64,000 nucleotides of DNA from Actinomyces ruminis (GTDB lineage: Bacteria > Actinomycetota > Actinomycetes > Actinomycetales > Actinomycetaceae). Where the stretch lies: positions 1-64,000 of the forward strand of contig NZ_MTPX02000028.1 of the NCBI RefSeq assembly GCF_002154335.2. The letters are read 5' to 3'. The translations under genes and the position numbers were made by a program. This document shows positions 1 through 9,976 of this stretch, one piece after another. Each line of letters begins with the position of its first letter. Positions within the stretch are counted from its first letter, which is position 1. The notes under the pieces were generated by a model. The model searched no databases. It saw only the letters and a program-made list of their open reading frames with translations, and had not been told where the DNA came from.

Positions 1-1
1 A

Positions 2-82
2 GAACGCGGACTCCACCACGACACCACCCTGACCAACAACTACCGCCAATGGCTCAACACCCACCCACCCCTAACCACTTGA
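2..82 (+). CDS. C-terminal tail of an unidentified protein (cut by window edge)
   Basis: An open frame enters from the left edge and stops at TGA 80-82, giving 26 residues rich in Thr, His and Asn (contains NNYRQWLNTHPP). The composition differs from the Ala/Gly/Arg-rich neighbours and its third-base choice is less G-biased, as often seen in mobile-element genes. Too little is visible to name a family; a transposase tail is possible but unproven. Confidence 0.3.
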   Translation, partial: ERGLHHDTTLTNNYRQWLNTHPPLTT

Positions 83-300
83 CAACCATAGGAGCATCAA
101 TGTGCGCCCGTAATGCGTCGGCGGCCCGACCGCTGGCAGTGCTGGGGGCTCGGCCCGGGCGCCGAGCAACTTCGGCGCAGGGGGCGGGGCGCTCAGGGGG
201 GTGCTCTGGTAGCGCTCGGGTGGCGTGCGGGGTGTGTTCGGGCGGCTTCCAGGGGCGGGGCGTAATCCAGGTCATGACCGCCGCGGAATAGAACCGCCCC
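83..300. other. Gene-free stretch before the dnaK promoter
   Basis: Very G-rich sequence between the left-edge gene and the heat-shock promoter. Short open frames occur on both strands but have no ribosome binding site and no recognisable protein. I see no RNA gene or repeat in it. Confidence 0.5.
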
Positions 301-307
301 GCTCAAG

Positions 308-328
308 GTTGAGTGCATCAGACTCAAG
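308..328 (+). promoter_or_regulatory. HAIR operator (HspR binding site) of dnaK
   Basis: GTTGAGT, seven spacer bases, then ACTCAAG: a near-exact match to the HAIR consensus CTTGAGT-N7-ACTCAAG bound by HspR. An overlapping CTCAAG lies just upstream (302-307). A TTGACA hexamer follows at 345-350 and may be the -35 element. The encoded repressor HspR is the fourth gene of the operon, so autoregulation is expected. Confidence 0.9.
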
Positions 329-370
329 GTTGTGGCGTGTGGAATTGACAAGCCCCCGCTCAACCATGAT

Positions 371-391
371 CCTGAGTGCATACCGCTCAAC
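371..391 (+). promoter_or_regulatory. Second, degenerate HAIR-like site
   Basis: CCTGAGT, seven bases, then GCTCAAC resembles a HAIR with one or two substitutions per arm. It lies between the putative promoter and the dnaK start, 31 bases before the ATG. Two HAIRs upstream of dnaK are known in other actinobacteria; function here is inferred. Confidence 0.5.
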
Positions 392-421
392 TTCAACACT
401 ACGAGACATCAAGGAGCTCCC

Positions 422-2280
422 ATGGCACGTGCTGTAGGCATCGACCTCGGAACCACCAACTCCGCCATCGCCGTACTCGAGGGTGGCGAGCCCACCATCA
501 TCCGAACGCCGAGGGCGGGCGCACCACGCCGTCCGTGGTCGCCTTCTCCAAGTCCGGCGAGGTACTGGTCGGCGAGGTCGCCAAGCGCCAGGCGGTCACC
601 AACGTCGAGCGCACCATCTCCTCCGTCAAGCGCCACATGGGCACCGATTGGACCGTCGACATCGACGGCAAGAAGTACACCGCCCAGGAGATCAGCGCCC
701 GCATCCTGGCCAAGCTGAAGGCCGACGCCGAGGCCTACCTGGGCGAGAGCGTCACCAACGCGGTCATCACCGTCCCCGCCTACTTCAACGACGCCGAGCG
801 TCAGGCCACCAAGGAGGCCGGCACCATCGCGGGCCTCACGGTGGACCGCATCGTCAACGAGCCCACCGCCGCGGCCCTCGCCTACGGCCTGGACAAGGGC
901 AAGGAGGACGAGCTCATCCTGGTCTTCGACCTGGGCGGCGGCACCTTCGACGTCTCCCTGCTGGAGGTTGGCAAGGACGAGGACGGCTTCTCCACCATCC
1001 AGGTGCGCGCCACCAACGGCGACAACCGCCTGGGCGGCGACGACTGGGACGCCCGCATCGTCAACTGGCTGGTCAAGCAGGTCAAGGACAAGTCGGGCGT
1101 GGACCTGTCCAAGGACAAGATCGCCATGCAGCGTCTGCGCGACGCCTCCGAGCAGGCCAAGAAGGAGCTCTCCTCCGCGATGAGCACCGACATCAACCTG
1201 CAGTACCTGTCTATGAGCGAGGCCGGCCCCATCCACCTCGATGAGCGCCTGACCCGTGCCCAGTTCGAGGAGATGACCGCGGACCTGCTCGAGCGCACCA
1301 AGGTCCCCTTCCACAACGTCATCAAGGACGCCGGTGTGTCCCTGTCCGAGATCGACCACGTCGTCCTGGTCGGCGGCTCCACCCGTATGCCCGCCGTCAC
1401 CGACGTCGTGCGCGAGTTGACTGGCGGCAAGGAGCCCAACAAGGGCGTCAACCCCGATGAGGTCGTCGCCATTGGCGCCTCCCTGCAGGCCGGCGTCATC
1501 CAGGGCGACCGCAAGGACGTGCTGCTCATCGACGTCACCCCACTCAGCCTCGGCATCGAGACCAAGGGCGGCGTGATGACCAGGCTGATCGAGCGCAACA
1601 CGGCCATCCCGACCCAGCGCTCCGAGGTCTTCTCCACCGCCGAGGACAACCAGCCGTCGGTGCTGATCCAGGTCTACCAGGGCGAGCGCGAGTTCGCCCG
1701 CGACAACAAGCCCCTGGGCACCTTCGAGCTGACCGGCATCGCCCCGGCCCCCCGCGGCATTCCGCAGATCGAGGTCTCCTTCGACATCGACGCCAACGGC
1801 ATCGTGCACGTGTCCGCCAAGGACCGCGGCACCGGCAAGGAGCAGTCGATGACCATCTCCGGCGGCTCCGCCCTGCCAAAGGAGGACATCGACCGCATGG
1901 TCAAGGAGGCCGAGGCCCACGCCGAGGAGGACAAGAAGCGTCGCGAGGAGGCCGAGACCCGCAACATGGCGGAGCAGCAGGCCTACTCCATCGAGAAGCT
2001 CCTGAAGGAGAACAAGGACAAGCTCCCGCAGGACGTCAACTCCGAGGTGTCCGCCGCCGTCGACGAGCTCAAGAAGGCCCTCGAGGGTACGGACATCGAG
2101 CCGGTCAAGGCCGCCCAGGAGAAGCTGAACGAGGTCGCCCAGAAGATCGGCCAGGCCCTGTACGCCTCCGAGCAGGCCGCCCAGGCCGCCGGCGGCTCCG
2201 ACTCCCCCCAGGCGCAGTCCTCCTCCGAGGACGACGACGTCGTGGACGCCGAGATCGTCGACGACGAGGACGCCAAGTGA
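422..2280 (+). CDS. dnaK: Molecular chaperone DnaK (Hsp70), one-base frameshift near 502
   Basis: Hsp70 ATPase chaperone that refolds proteins with DnaJ and GrpE. The ATG at 422 follows AAGGAG (411-416) and begins [20 protein letters not shown], the classic phosphate-binding loop. After about 27 residues the frame breaks: CATCC-GAACGCC lacks one C compared with the expected codons for [12 protein letters not shown]. From there the rest runs uninterrupted in another frame, with DLGGGTFD, the [10 protein letters not shown] motif, the [11 protein letters not shown] linker and an acidic C-terminus ([17 protein letters not shown]). Total about 619 residues, normal for the family. DnaK is very unlikely to be dead here, so a sequencing deletion is the simplest reading. 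Confidence 0.97.
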
Positions 2281-2966
2281 GCACCGACCCGGACAAGCGC
2301 CCGGAGGAGGGCTCTGAGACGCAGCCGGGGCACGGCGCCGACAACGGTCAGAACCGGCCCGCCGACGCCGCCGACGCCGGCGCGGTCGACCCGGCGCTGG
2401 CCGACGAGATCGAGTCCGCTTTCGACGGCGTCGACCTGGGCTCCGCGGCCCAGGCCGACGCCGCCCCGGCGGGGGCAGAGAGCGCGGAGACCACCGAGCT
2501 CGAGGCTCCCTCCGAGCTGGAGCAGGCCCGGGCCCAGGCCGCCCAGGCGGCCGACGACCTGGCCCGCGCCCGCGCGGACCTGTACAACCTGCAGCAGGAG
2601 TACCAGGGCTTCGTGCGCCGCTCGCGCGAGAGTGCGGCCGGACACCGCGAGGCGGGGCAGGCTAGCGTCGTCGAGACCCTGATCCCGGTCCTGGACGAGA
2701 TCGAGCTGGCCCGCCAGCACGGCGACCTGACCGGCACCTTCGCCACGATCGCCGGCAAGCTGGAGCAGATCCTGGCCGACAAGTTCGGCCTGGAGCGCTT
2801 CGGCGAGGTCGGGGAGCCCTTCGACCCCAAGCTGCACGAGGCCCTCATGGCCACCGAGTCCGCGGAGGTCACCGAGCCGAGCATCGCGCTGGTGCTCCAG
2901 CCCGGTTACAAGCTCGGCGAGCGCGTGGTCCGGGCGGCCCGCGTCCAGGTCGCCAACCCGGCCTGA
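2277..2966 (+). CDS. grpE: Nucleotide exchange factor GrpE
   Basis: GrpE dimer that releases ADP from DnaK; 229 residues. The GTG start at 2277 overlaps the dnaK TGA by three bases, implying translational coupling. The first ~85 residues are acidic and low-complexity, then a long helix ([20 protein letters not shown]...) leads into the conserved core with DNLQQEY-like, RQHGDLTG and the C-terminal wing ending in [16 protein letters not shown], the usual GrpE terminus. Start choice is supported only by the overlap because no strong ribosome site is visible. Confidence 0.95.
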   Translation: MSTDPDKRPEEGSETQPGHGADNGQNRPADAADAGAVDPALADEIESAFDGVDLGSAAQADAAPAGAESAETTELEAPSELEQARAQAAQAADDLARARADLYNLQQEYQGFVRRSRESAAGHREAGQASVVETLIPVLDEIELARQHGDLTGTFATIAGKLEQILADKFGLERFGEVGEPFDPKLHEALMATESAEVTEPSIALVLQPGYKLGERVVRAARVQVANPA

Positions 2967-3019
2967 GGTGGTATCCGCAACGAATAACAGGAGCAGCAGG
3001 AACACAGGAGGCGGTGAGC

Positions 3020-4045
3020 ATGGCCAGTCAGGACTGGATGACCAAGGACTTCTATGCGGTTCTCGGCGTTGCCAAGGACGCCGACTCAGCCGCCATCAAG
3101 AAGGCCTACCGCGCGCTCGCCAAGAAGTACCACCCCGACCGCAATCCCGGTGACGCCGCCGCGGCGGAGAAGTTCAAGGAGATCGGCGAGGCTTACGCCG
3201 TGCTGTCAGATCCCAAGGAGCGTCAGCAGTATGACGCCATCCGCTCCATGGCCGGTGGTGGCGCCCGCTTCACCTCCGGCTCCGGGGGTGCCGGTGCCGG
3301 CTTCGAGGACATCTTCTCCTCCATGTTCGGCGGCGGCGGACCCAATGTGCGCTACTCCACCTCCGGCGGTGCCTCCCAGGAGGACCTGGAGGACCTGCTG
3401 CGCATGTTCGGCGGCGGGGCGGGCGCCGGGGGCGGGCGGCGCGCACGTGGCCCCTTCGGCTTCGGCGGCTTCTCCTCCCAGCCGCAGCCGGTCAAGGGGC
3501 CGGATGTGCTCACCAATGCCACGCTCTCCCTGCGCGACGCCGTGGCCGGGACGCTGGCCGAACTGACCGCCGACGGGCGCACCATCACCGTGCGCATCCC
3601 CGCCGGCGTGCATGACGGACAGAAGATCCGCCTGCGCGGCAAGGGGCGCCCCGGCACGAACGGTGGTGAGAACGGGGACATGGTGGTGACCATCTCGGTG
3701 GCCAAACACCCGGTGTACTCGATCGACCCGGTCAACCCCGCCAACCTGCGCATGGATCTGCCGGTCACTCTCAAGGAGGCGGCCCTCGGTGCCACCGTCG
3801 AGGTGCCCCTCCTGGACGGCAAGACCAGCCGCGTGCGCATCAAGCCCGGAACCTCCTCCGGCACCGTGCTGCGCCTGCGCGGCAAGGGCGTCGCCACTGC
3901 TAAGAAGACCGGCGATCTGCTGGTGACCGTGCAGGTGGCCGTACCCAAGAAGCTGTCCAAGGATGCCAAGGCCGCCCTGGAGGCCTTCGATGCGGCGATG
4001 GAGTCCGATCCGCGTGCCAACCTTGCCCGGGAGGCGGCTCGGTGA
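3020..4045 (+). CDS. dnaJ: DnaJ-family co-chaperone without zinc finger
   Basis: J-domain co-chaperone that stimulates DnaK ATPase; 341 residues. AGGAGG at 3006-3011 is eight bases before ATG 3020, better placed than the in-frame GTG at 3014. The N-terminus carries DFYAVLGV and the HPD triad in KKYHPDRNPGD, then a Gly/Phe-rich linker (about residues 75-150) and the two C-terminal substrate-binding domains (RIPAGVHDGQKIRLRGKG). No CxxCxGxG repeats are present, so it is a type II (CbpA-like) protein, as is common for the DnaJ beside hspR in this group. Confidence 0.95.
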   Translation: MASQDWMTKDFYAVLGVAKDADSAAIKKAYRALAKKYHPDRNPGDAAAAEKFKEIGEAYAVLSDPKERQQYDAIRSMAGGGARFTSGSGGAGAGFEDIFSSMFGGGGPNVRYSTSGGASQEDLEDLLRMFGGGAGAGGGRRARGPFGFGGFSSQPQPVKGPDVLTNATLSLRDAVAGTLAELTADGRTITVRIPAGVHDGQKIRLRGKGRPGTNGGENGDMVVTISVAKHPVYSIDPVNPANLRMDLPVTLKEAALGATVEVPLLDGKTSRVRIKPGTSSGTVLRLRGKGVATAKKTGDLLVTVQVAVPKKLSKDAKAALEAFDAAMESDPRANLAREAAR

Positions 4046-4551
4046 GTGCGCGGCGGCTGACCGGACAGGGCGTCGACTTCCTCGCCGAGGACGCCGACGA
4101 GCGGGCGGTCTATGTCATCTCCGTGGCCGCGGAGCTGGCTGGCATGCATCCGCAGACTCTGCGGCAGTACGACCGGCTCGGGCTGGTCACACCCGCCCGC
4201 ACCTCCGGGCGGGGGCGGCGCTACTCGCACCGCGACGTGCAGCGGCTGCGGCGCGTGCAGGCCCTCAGCCAGGAGGGCATCAACCTGGAGGGCATCCGCC
4301 GCATCCTCGAGCTGGAGCGGCGCGTGGAGCGGTTGGAGGAGGAGAACCGTTCCCTGCGCGCCCGCCAGGCCGCCGTCGAGCGGGTCTTCGCCGCGGCCGC
4401 CGACGGCGAGGTGCAGGTGGTGCCGGTTACTCCCGGGCGGCGTGCCCGCCTGCATGCGGATACGCCCGGCGCTGCAAGCGAGACCGTTGGCGGTTCGACC
4501 CGGCCCAGTACCGCCATTGTGGTGCGCCGCACCTGGGCGGACCGACTGTGA
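4042..4551 (+). CDS. hspR: Heat-shock repressor HspR (MerR family)
   Basis: Transcriptional repressor of the dnaK operon and clpB through HAIR sites. 169 residues; GTG start overlaps the dnaJ stop by four bases (GTGA). The helix-turn-helix core reads VISVAAELAGMHPQTLRQYD, followed by RGRRYSHRDVQRL and a coiled helix ERRVERLEEENRSLRARQ, all typical of HspR. The C-terminal ~50 residues are low-complexity and variable in the family. HAIR sites at 308-328 and 12420-12440 are its expected targets. Confidence 0.95.
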   Translation: MSARRLTGQGVDFLAEDADERAVYVISVAAELAGMHPQTLRQYDRLGLVTPARTSGRGRRYSHRDVQRLRRVQALSQEGINLEGIRRILELERRVERLEEENRSLRARQAAVERVFAAAADGEVQVVPVTPGRRARLHADTPGAASETVGGSTRPSTAIVVRRTWADRL

Positions 4552-4626
4552 GAGGGCACTCCCGGCCCGGGTACAGCGCGGTAGGCTGATCGCGTTACCG
4601 CAACACGAAGTGAAGGAATGCGTGCA

Positions 4627-5101
4627 ATGACCCAGTCGCCAAACTCCGGACAGCCGTATATCCCGCCGTCTGCCGGCTCCGCCTCGGGCAGCTACAACCC
4701 GCAGCAGTACCCCCCGCAGGGTCAGCAGCCGGCCCCGTACCGCCCGCCAGGCGCAGCCCGCTCAGGCGGCCCCGGCCCAGTACCAGCCGGCCGCCTACCA
4801 GGCCGGCTCCTACGCGCAGCCCGCCGCGCCCAAGGCCGACTCCTTCATGACCAACCTGTTCGACGGCGCCCGCGACTTCGCCTCCAAGTACGGCAAGACG
4901 ATCTTCATTGTGGGCTTCGTGCTGTCCGTGGCCGACTGGATTCTTAAAGCCATCAACTTCACCTACTTCGACTTCGGCGACTTCCTGCTGGACCTGCTGA
5001 AGGCGGCGCCAGAGGCCCTGGTCAAGATCCTGATCCTGCGGCTCATTATTGAGATCGCGGCGAAGATCGGCGCCCCCAAGACCGACACCCCGGCCGCCTG
5101 A
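4627..5101 (+). CDS. Gln/Pro-rich protein with DUF4282-like membrane domain, frameshifted near 4748
   Basis: Start ATG 4627 is chosen over 4618 because AAGGA (4613-4617) is nine bases upstream; a TAGGCT -10-like box lies at 4582-4587. The first ~40 residues are a Tyr/Pro/Gln-rich tail (YNPQQYPPQGQQ). The frame then shifts (one extra or two missing bases in CGCCCGCCAGG), after which the protein continues AQPAQAAPAQYQPAAYQAG and a domain FMTNLFDGARDFASKYGKT with two hydrophobic segments. The layout resembles actinobacterial DUF4282 proteins; function unknown. Family assignment is by eye. Confidence 0.7.
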
Positions 5102-5127
5102 CGGCGCCGGCTCATAACGGAGGACCG

Positions 5128-5253
5128 GTGGCGGACTACGAGACCGACGACGGCGAGCCCCGCTACGGCAAGCGCCTGAGCCCGGAGGAGTTAGCCGCCT
5201 ACCTGCGTGAGCAGGGCATAGACCTCCGGCCGGGACCGGCTCCGCCGGTGTGA
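5128..5253 (+). CDS. Small conserved-looking protein, 41 residues
   Basis: GTG 5128 follows GGAGG (5119-5123) at good spacing and encodes a 41-residue acidic-to-amphipathic peptide beginning MADYETDDGEPRYGKRL and containing SPEELAAYLREQGID. Its final codons GTGTGA contain the GTG start of the next gene, a four-base overlap that implies coupling. It has no signal peptide or membrane segment. No family recognised. Confidence 0.65.
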   Translation: MADYETDDGEPRYGKRLSPEELAAYLREQGIDLRPGPAPPV

Positions 5254-5771
5254 ACGGGCCTGCGTCGGCCACCCGCTGGGGCGGTGGCGCTTCGACGCTC
5301 GGGTCCGGCCGCCCGGCGCGCCGGTGGCGCACCTTCGGCGTCGGTCTGGTGCTCATGTTGGTGATGGCGCCCCTACTGCTGCTGGCCGGCGTGCTGACCG
5401 TCCTGGACGGCTCCCTGACCCAGAGCACAACGCTCGGCGAGGACGGGGTGGTCTACCTGGAATCCGACACGGCGACCGCCCTGTACGGCACTTCCGCGGC
5501 GGCACTGGTCGGCTGCACGGTCGCCGACCCCGAAGGCACCGCGGTCAACCTGGACGCTCCCGAACCGGGCGTTCCCTACGTCACCTTCACGCCCGCGCGC
5601 AGCGGACCCTATACCGTCACCTGCCCCGCGGGCACCGCCGGCCTGGTGGTGGGTCCGCCCATGAACTTCAGTCACGTTCCACTGGCAGCGGCGCTGATAC
5701 TGGGTGCAGGCGCGGTTGGCCTGTCCGGGTTGGTCGTCGCCGTTGTCGGGGTCATCCGGGCCCGCCGCTGA
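5250..5771 (+). CDS. Two-pass membrane protein of unknown function
   Basis: 173 residues, GTG start inside the previous gene's stop (GTGTGA). A basic N-terminus (RPARRWRT) precedes a hydrophobic helix about residues 33-53 (LVLMLVMAPLLLLAGVLTVL), then an extracytoplasmic beta-rich domain of ~85 residues, and a second helix near the C-terminus (LAAALILGAGAVGLSGLVVAV) ending with ARR. The topology suggests both termini inside. No named family recognised. Probably co-transcribed with the 41-residue gene. Confidence 0.8.
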   Translation: MNGPASATRWGGGASTLGSGRPARRWRTFGVGLVLMLVMAPLLLLAGVLTVLDGSLTQSTTLGEDGVVYLESDTATALYGTSAAALVGCTVADPEGTAVNLDAPEPGVPYVTFTPARSGPYTVTCPAGTAGLVVGPPMNFSHVPLAAALILGAGAVGLSGLVVAVVGVIRARR

Positions 5772-8101
5772 TTAGCCGGCCAGCCTCCGCCAGGCGAACT
5801 CGTACTCCAGGGCCTGCATGTAGGCCCGTTGTGCGTTGGTGGATGCGCGTCCGTGCCCGCCCTCGCTGTTCTCGAAGTAGGTCACGTCCTGGCCCAGTGC
5901 CAGCATGCGATAGGCCATGGTGCGGGCGTGGGCCGGATGCACTCGGTCATCGCGCGTGGAGGTGATCAGCAGCACCGGCGGGTAGGTGCGCCCCGGCTGC
6001 AGCAGATGGAAGGGGGAGAACTCGCGGATGAACTCCCACTGCTCCGGATCGTCCGGGTCGCCGTACTCCGCCTCCCAGGAGGCGCCCGCCAGCAGATGGT
6101 GGTAGCGGCGCATATCCAGCAGGGGCACCTCGCACACCACCGCGCCCACCAGTTGCGGGTAGCGGGTGAGCATGACGCCCACCAGCAGGCCGCCATTCGA
6201 GCCGCCCTGCACCGCCAACTGCCGCGGCGTGGTCACGCCGCGTTCCACCAGCGCCCGGGCCACGGCCGCGAAGTCCTCGTAGACCCGATGCCGGTTCCGC
6301 TTGAGCCCCGCCCGGTGCCAGGCCGGCCCATACTCGCCGCCACCGCGAATGTTCGCCACCACGTAGGTGCCGCCGCGCTCCAGCCAGGCGCGGCCGGTGA
6401 TCGGCAGATAGTTGATACCGAGCGAGACCTCGAAGCCGCCGTAGCCGTACAGGAGCGTCGGCGACGGCAGCGGACTGCCCGCGTCGTCGAGCCGGGGCCG
6501 GCCGATCTGGAAGTACGGCACCCGCGTGCCGTCGTCCGAGACGGCCACGTGCTGAGTAACGACCACTCCGCGCGCGTCGAAGCGCGCGGGCGCGGCCCGC
6601 AGCACCTCGACGCCGTCCAGCTCGCCGTCCGGGCCCAGTTCCCCGACCGCGAGCGTGGTGGGACGGGTGAAGGAGGAACTGGTCAGCCACAGCCGGTCGT
6701 CCTCCAGGGGATCGACGGCGCTCGCGGACACGTTCAGCAGGGCTCGCCCGGGCCGCAGCAGGGTCGGGTCTGCGGCTGCGGGACTCGGAGAACCGGCCGA
6801 GGCGGTGAGGCCCCCGGGCGCGGCTGCCGGTGCCGAGGGGGCCTGCGGGGCCACGGGCGCGGCGGCGTCGCCGAGGAGAGCTCCCAGCCGGGGGCGGTGC
6901 CGCGACCAGGGGCCGACGCCGTCCGGGTCGGCGGGGGTGAGCACCTCCAGCGTGGTGACGCAGTCGTCCAGGAGCGTGAGCACCAGGTGATGGGCGGTGA
7001 CGGTGAAGCCGCTCAGGGAGGTGGCCGGCGTCGGAGTGAATAGCACTGTCAGCCGATGCGCGCCGTCGAGGAAGGCGTCGATGGGGGCGGCCAGGAGCGA
7101 ACCGGCCGGGTAGATGCAGTCCGTGGTGACCTCCCAGTCCTCGCGCAACTCGATCAGCAACAGGTCCCAGGCGGGGGTGACCGTCGCTGACGCGGGCACG
7201 TCCACGTGCAGGGCACCCGGCGCCACCACCGTGTCGGCACCGGCCAGGTGGCGGTCGGCGTCGGCGGCCGAGAACGTCGGGGCGCCGTCGGGCAGCAGCC
7301 ACAGCTCCTCGGTGTAGAAGTCGGGGTGGGTCAGCAGCCAGGTGCGCCCCCAGCGGTCGCGGTAGGCCCAGGCGCCGTCGTCGTCGGCTGCGGCGGTGAG
7401 CAGCACTTCCGCTTCCTGCGGGCCTTGTCCGCGGCGCAGTCGGCGCACCTGTCGCGGGTAGCCGGCGGGGGATAGGGAACCGGTGCCGAAGTCGTCGGCC
7501 AGCAACACCGTCTCGCCGGCGTCGTCGGCCCAGGTCAGGAAACCCTTGGAGCGTCGCGGTGGAAGCCGGCGTCGCCGTCGGGGTCGGTGGGGACGAAGCG
7601 GCACGAGTCCAGGTCGAACTCGCGCGTGACGTCGGTGTCGGCACCGCCCGCGGACAGCGTGACCAGGGCACGGCGGCCGGCGTGCGGGCCGGTACGCAAC
7701 ACCGCGGCGCCATGCCACACCCAGGCGGTGTCCTCCTCCTCACCGAGCGCATCGAGGTCGAGCAGCACCTCCCAGTCGGTCTGTTCACTACCAGCGGGGG
7801 AGCCGGCCCGGTATGAGTCCCAGGTGGTGCGCCGCCACAGGCCGCGTGGGTGGCCGGCGTCGGTCCAGAAGTTGTACAGCGCGCCGACCGCCTGGCCGAC
7901 CCGGGGAATCCGATCCGGGGCGTCGAGAATCGTCTCGATGTCGGCGCGCAGCTCGGCGAACCCGGGGGCGTCGTCGAAGGCGGCGCGGGTGGCGGCATTA
8001 CGCTGCGCCACCCATGCGAGCGCCCGCTCCCCCTCGATCTCGTCAAGCCAGTCGGGGACGGGCTCGAGCGTGGACGGAGGGGAGGCGGGCGCGGTAGTCA
8101 C
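5772..8101 (-). CDS. Prolyl oligopeptidase family serine peptidase (S9), one frameshift near 7556
   Basis: Cytosolic S9 peptidase of about 776 residues that cleaves short peptides, usually after proline. GTG start at 8101. The N-terminal part (PDWLDEIEGERALAWV) matches the start of the beta-propeller gate; a one-base shift near 7556 (expected FHxRRSKGFLTWADD) moves into the main frame. The hydrolase domain shows the catalytic Ser in QGGSNGG, Asp in TSTRDDRVHP and His in NSEGGHGRAS, all in the expected order. There is no signal peptide. The stop lies one base from the convergent membrane-protein gene. Confidence 0.9.
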
Positions 8102-8149
8102 CTGACCGACTCTACGGCCGGTCGGTGCCTGAGGATGCCACAGCGGGCA

Positions 8150-8332
8150 TCAGTCGTTGCCGATGGCCTTGTCGGCGGCGTCGCGAGCGGAGTCGACCTG
8201 GGAGTCGAACTTGCCGCCGGTGACCTTCTTGGCGGCCTCCGCGGCCTTGTCCAGGACCGTGTCGGAGACCTCCTCGACCTTGTCGGAGCTAACGACGCCC
8301 TCGGCCTTCTTCTTCAGGTCATCAAGTCCCAT
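8150..8332 (-). CDS. MT0933/Rv0909-like small helical protein
   Basis: 60 residues starting MGLDDLKKKAEGV; GAAAGGAAG lies five bases upstream, so this ATG is preferred over an in-frame one at 8377. The sequence is lysine-rich and helical with a GGKFDSQVDSARDAADKAIG tail, the pattern of the MT0933 (PF14013) family, which databases label as antitoxin. No partner toxin is visible beside it; the nearest genes are a peptidase and lipoproteins, so an antitoxin role is doubtful. Confidence 0.7.
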   Translation of the reverse strand: MGLDDLKKKAEGVVSSDKVEEVSDTVLDKAAEAAKKVTGGKFDSQVDSARDAADKAIGND

Positions 8333-8400
8333 AGCGCTTCCTTTCGTCGACCAACGGGAAGCCGGGCGGCGTCCCATTCGTGCAGTATGACACGTGCGGA

Positions 8401-9104
8401 TCAGAGGGAGGCGAGCATGGCGTCGGAGATTTCCTTGAGCTGTTCCTCGGAGTCGGTGACGATCACCGCCGCGTAGTAGGCGTCATCACCGTCCGACACG
8501 GCGAAGGCGGAGAGGTGGTACTGCGTGCCGTACTCGGTGGCGCTTAGGGTGATGATGGCGGCGTCGGCGCCGCTGCCGGAGGTGGTCTGCTCGTAGCCGG
8601 TGATATCGGCGTCTTCGTTTTCTGCCAGTGACCGCATCTGTTCCTCGGACGGCAGGGCGCCCTCCCCGTCGATCCGGCCCAGGACGAGGTACGGCGCGAC
8701 ATCGGCGTCTGCGGAGGTGTCAACGCTGGTAAGCGGCGTGTCCTCCTCCAGATCGTCGATGACCTCGTCCTCGGATTGATCGAGTGCCTGCGCGATGCGT
8801 CCAACCAGCTCGGTGTCGGAGGTGTTGGCGGAGGTCAGAGTATCCCAGTCGGAGGGGACGGCCACGGAGACGCTGTACTCCGGGACCTCCACCAGGGTGA
8901 AGCCCTCTGGAACGGCATTTTCATCGGCGTCGGCCGTGGTGTCAGCGTCGGCGTCCGCGGTTGCGGTGACCTGCTGGTCGGAGCCTGGTCGGCGGCGTCG
9001 TCGGAGCTGGAGGAGCAGGCAGACATCGAGATGGTCAGGGCAACGGCGGTCAGACCGGTGGCGGCCAGAGTCAGCGGGCGGTGCAGGCGGATGGAACGGG
9101 CCAT
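8401..9104 (-). CDS. Lipoprotein paralogue 1 of 5, one-base frameshift near 8986
   Basis: First (most downstream) of five tandem secreted lipoproteins. ATG 9104 follows GAAGGAG. The signal peptide ends MSACSSSSDDAADQ, Cys being the probable lipidated residue. After DDAADQ one C appears missing (GAGCCTG against GAGCCCTG in the paralogue at 11536-12270); restoring it gives GSDQQVTATADADADTTAD and joins the mature domain VPEYSVSVAVPSDWDTLTS. The mature domain ends ITDSEEQLKEISDAMLASL-like. The fold and ligand are unknown; LpqN/LpqT-type lipoproteins are a possible relative. Confidence 0.8.
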
Positions 9105-9196
9105 TTGGCAGGTCTCCTTCATGGTTGTGTTGGATTGGGATCGGTGCTGGTTTGGATGGCGGTCGGTAGGCGAGTGGTTACGGATCGTATTCGGCC

Positions 9197-9904
9197 TCAG
9201 GCCGAGCCAAGAACGCCGTCGATGATTTCCTGGTTAAGCTCAGCAGAGCTGGTGCCCACGTGGACGGCTACGGTTCGCGTGTCCGGTGCGGTGAACTCCA
9301 CGACGGTGGCATGGGCGACCTCGCCGGTGCTGTCTACGTTGACGCTATACGTCTGTATCACCGCTTCGGCTCCCGCCTCAGTGGTCGTAGTGGTGTAGTC
9401 ACCTAGCTCCGTGGAGATGTCGTCATTGTCGGGATACATGGAGCCGATGGTCTCCGCAAAGTCGTTCTCGGTTGACAGGCCGGTGCCGACGGGACGGACC
9501 GTGACGGTCATACTTCCGGTCAGCTCGGTGGTGTCGAGGATGTAGAGAGATGTGTTCTGCAGTGTGCTGATGATGGTGTCTGTCGACTGCCCCGTGGCGG
9601 TGGCGGTGGAACTCACCAGTTCTTCGTCGGCGGCGTCGGACTCGGTCAGTACCTGCCAATCGGCCGGAACAGGAATGACGAGCTCGGTCTCCGGCACCTC
9701 GATAGGCGTATAGGACATCGCGGTCGCGTCTTCGGTGGGTGTTGCACTTGCAGACGACGCGACCGCGGCGGTGGCGGATACGGATGCCGTGGCTGCGGTG
9801 TCGTCAGAGTCGGAGCCGGATGAGCAGGCGGACATGGAGGCGGTCAGGGCGACCGCGGTCAGACCGGTGGCGGCCAGGGTGGCCAGGCGGGTGGAACGGG
9901 TCAT
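9197..9904 (-). CDS. Lipoprotein paralogue 2 of 5
   Basis: 235 residues from ATG 9904 (AAGGAA upstream). Signal peptide ALTASMSAC gives an N-terminal lipid-modified Cys, followed by a Ser/Ala/Thr linker and a mature domain with the shared pattern IEVPETELVIPVPADWQVLT, an acidic DAADEELV segment and a C-terminal helix ELNQEIIDGVLGSA. The same order of elements recurs in all five neighbours, showing local gene duplication followed by strong divergence. Confidence 0.85.
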   Translation of the reverse strand: MTRSTRLATLAATGLTAVALTASMSACSSGSDSDDTAATASVSATAAVASSASATPTEDATAMSYTPIEVPETELVIPVPADWQVLTESDAADEELVSSTATATGQSTDTIISTLQNTSLYILDTTELTGSMTVTVRPVGTGLSTENDFAETIGSMYPDNDDISTELGDYTTTTTEAGAEAVIQTYSVNVDSTGEVAHATVVEFTAPDTRTVAVHVGTSSAELNQEIIDGVLGSA

Positions 9905-9976
9905 GGGTGATTCCTTCATGAGCAGGTATGGGTGGATGGCTCGGTTATCGAGCGTGTGGCGGGCTGTGCTCGACGG

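Noticed and set aside
409-1920. A 503-codon open frame antisense to dnaK and similar long antisense frames over clpB, nadE, cysS and groEL
   Set aside because: High GC with GC-rich third positions opens mirror frames. Their products are low-complexity (Val/Leu/Gly/Asp or Arg/Pro), lack family signatures, and the sense strand has strong homologous motifs.
5829-7043. A 404-codon plus-strand frame inside the prolyl oligopeptidase gene
   Set aside because: It mirrors codons of the peptidase, has no ribosome site and has His/Gln/Arg-rich composition without any domain.
8150-8332. Toxin-antitoxin pair
   Set aside because: The protein resembles the MT0933 family that is labelled antitoxin, but there is no adjacent small toxin gene, so no pair is claimed.
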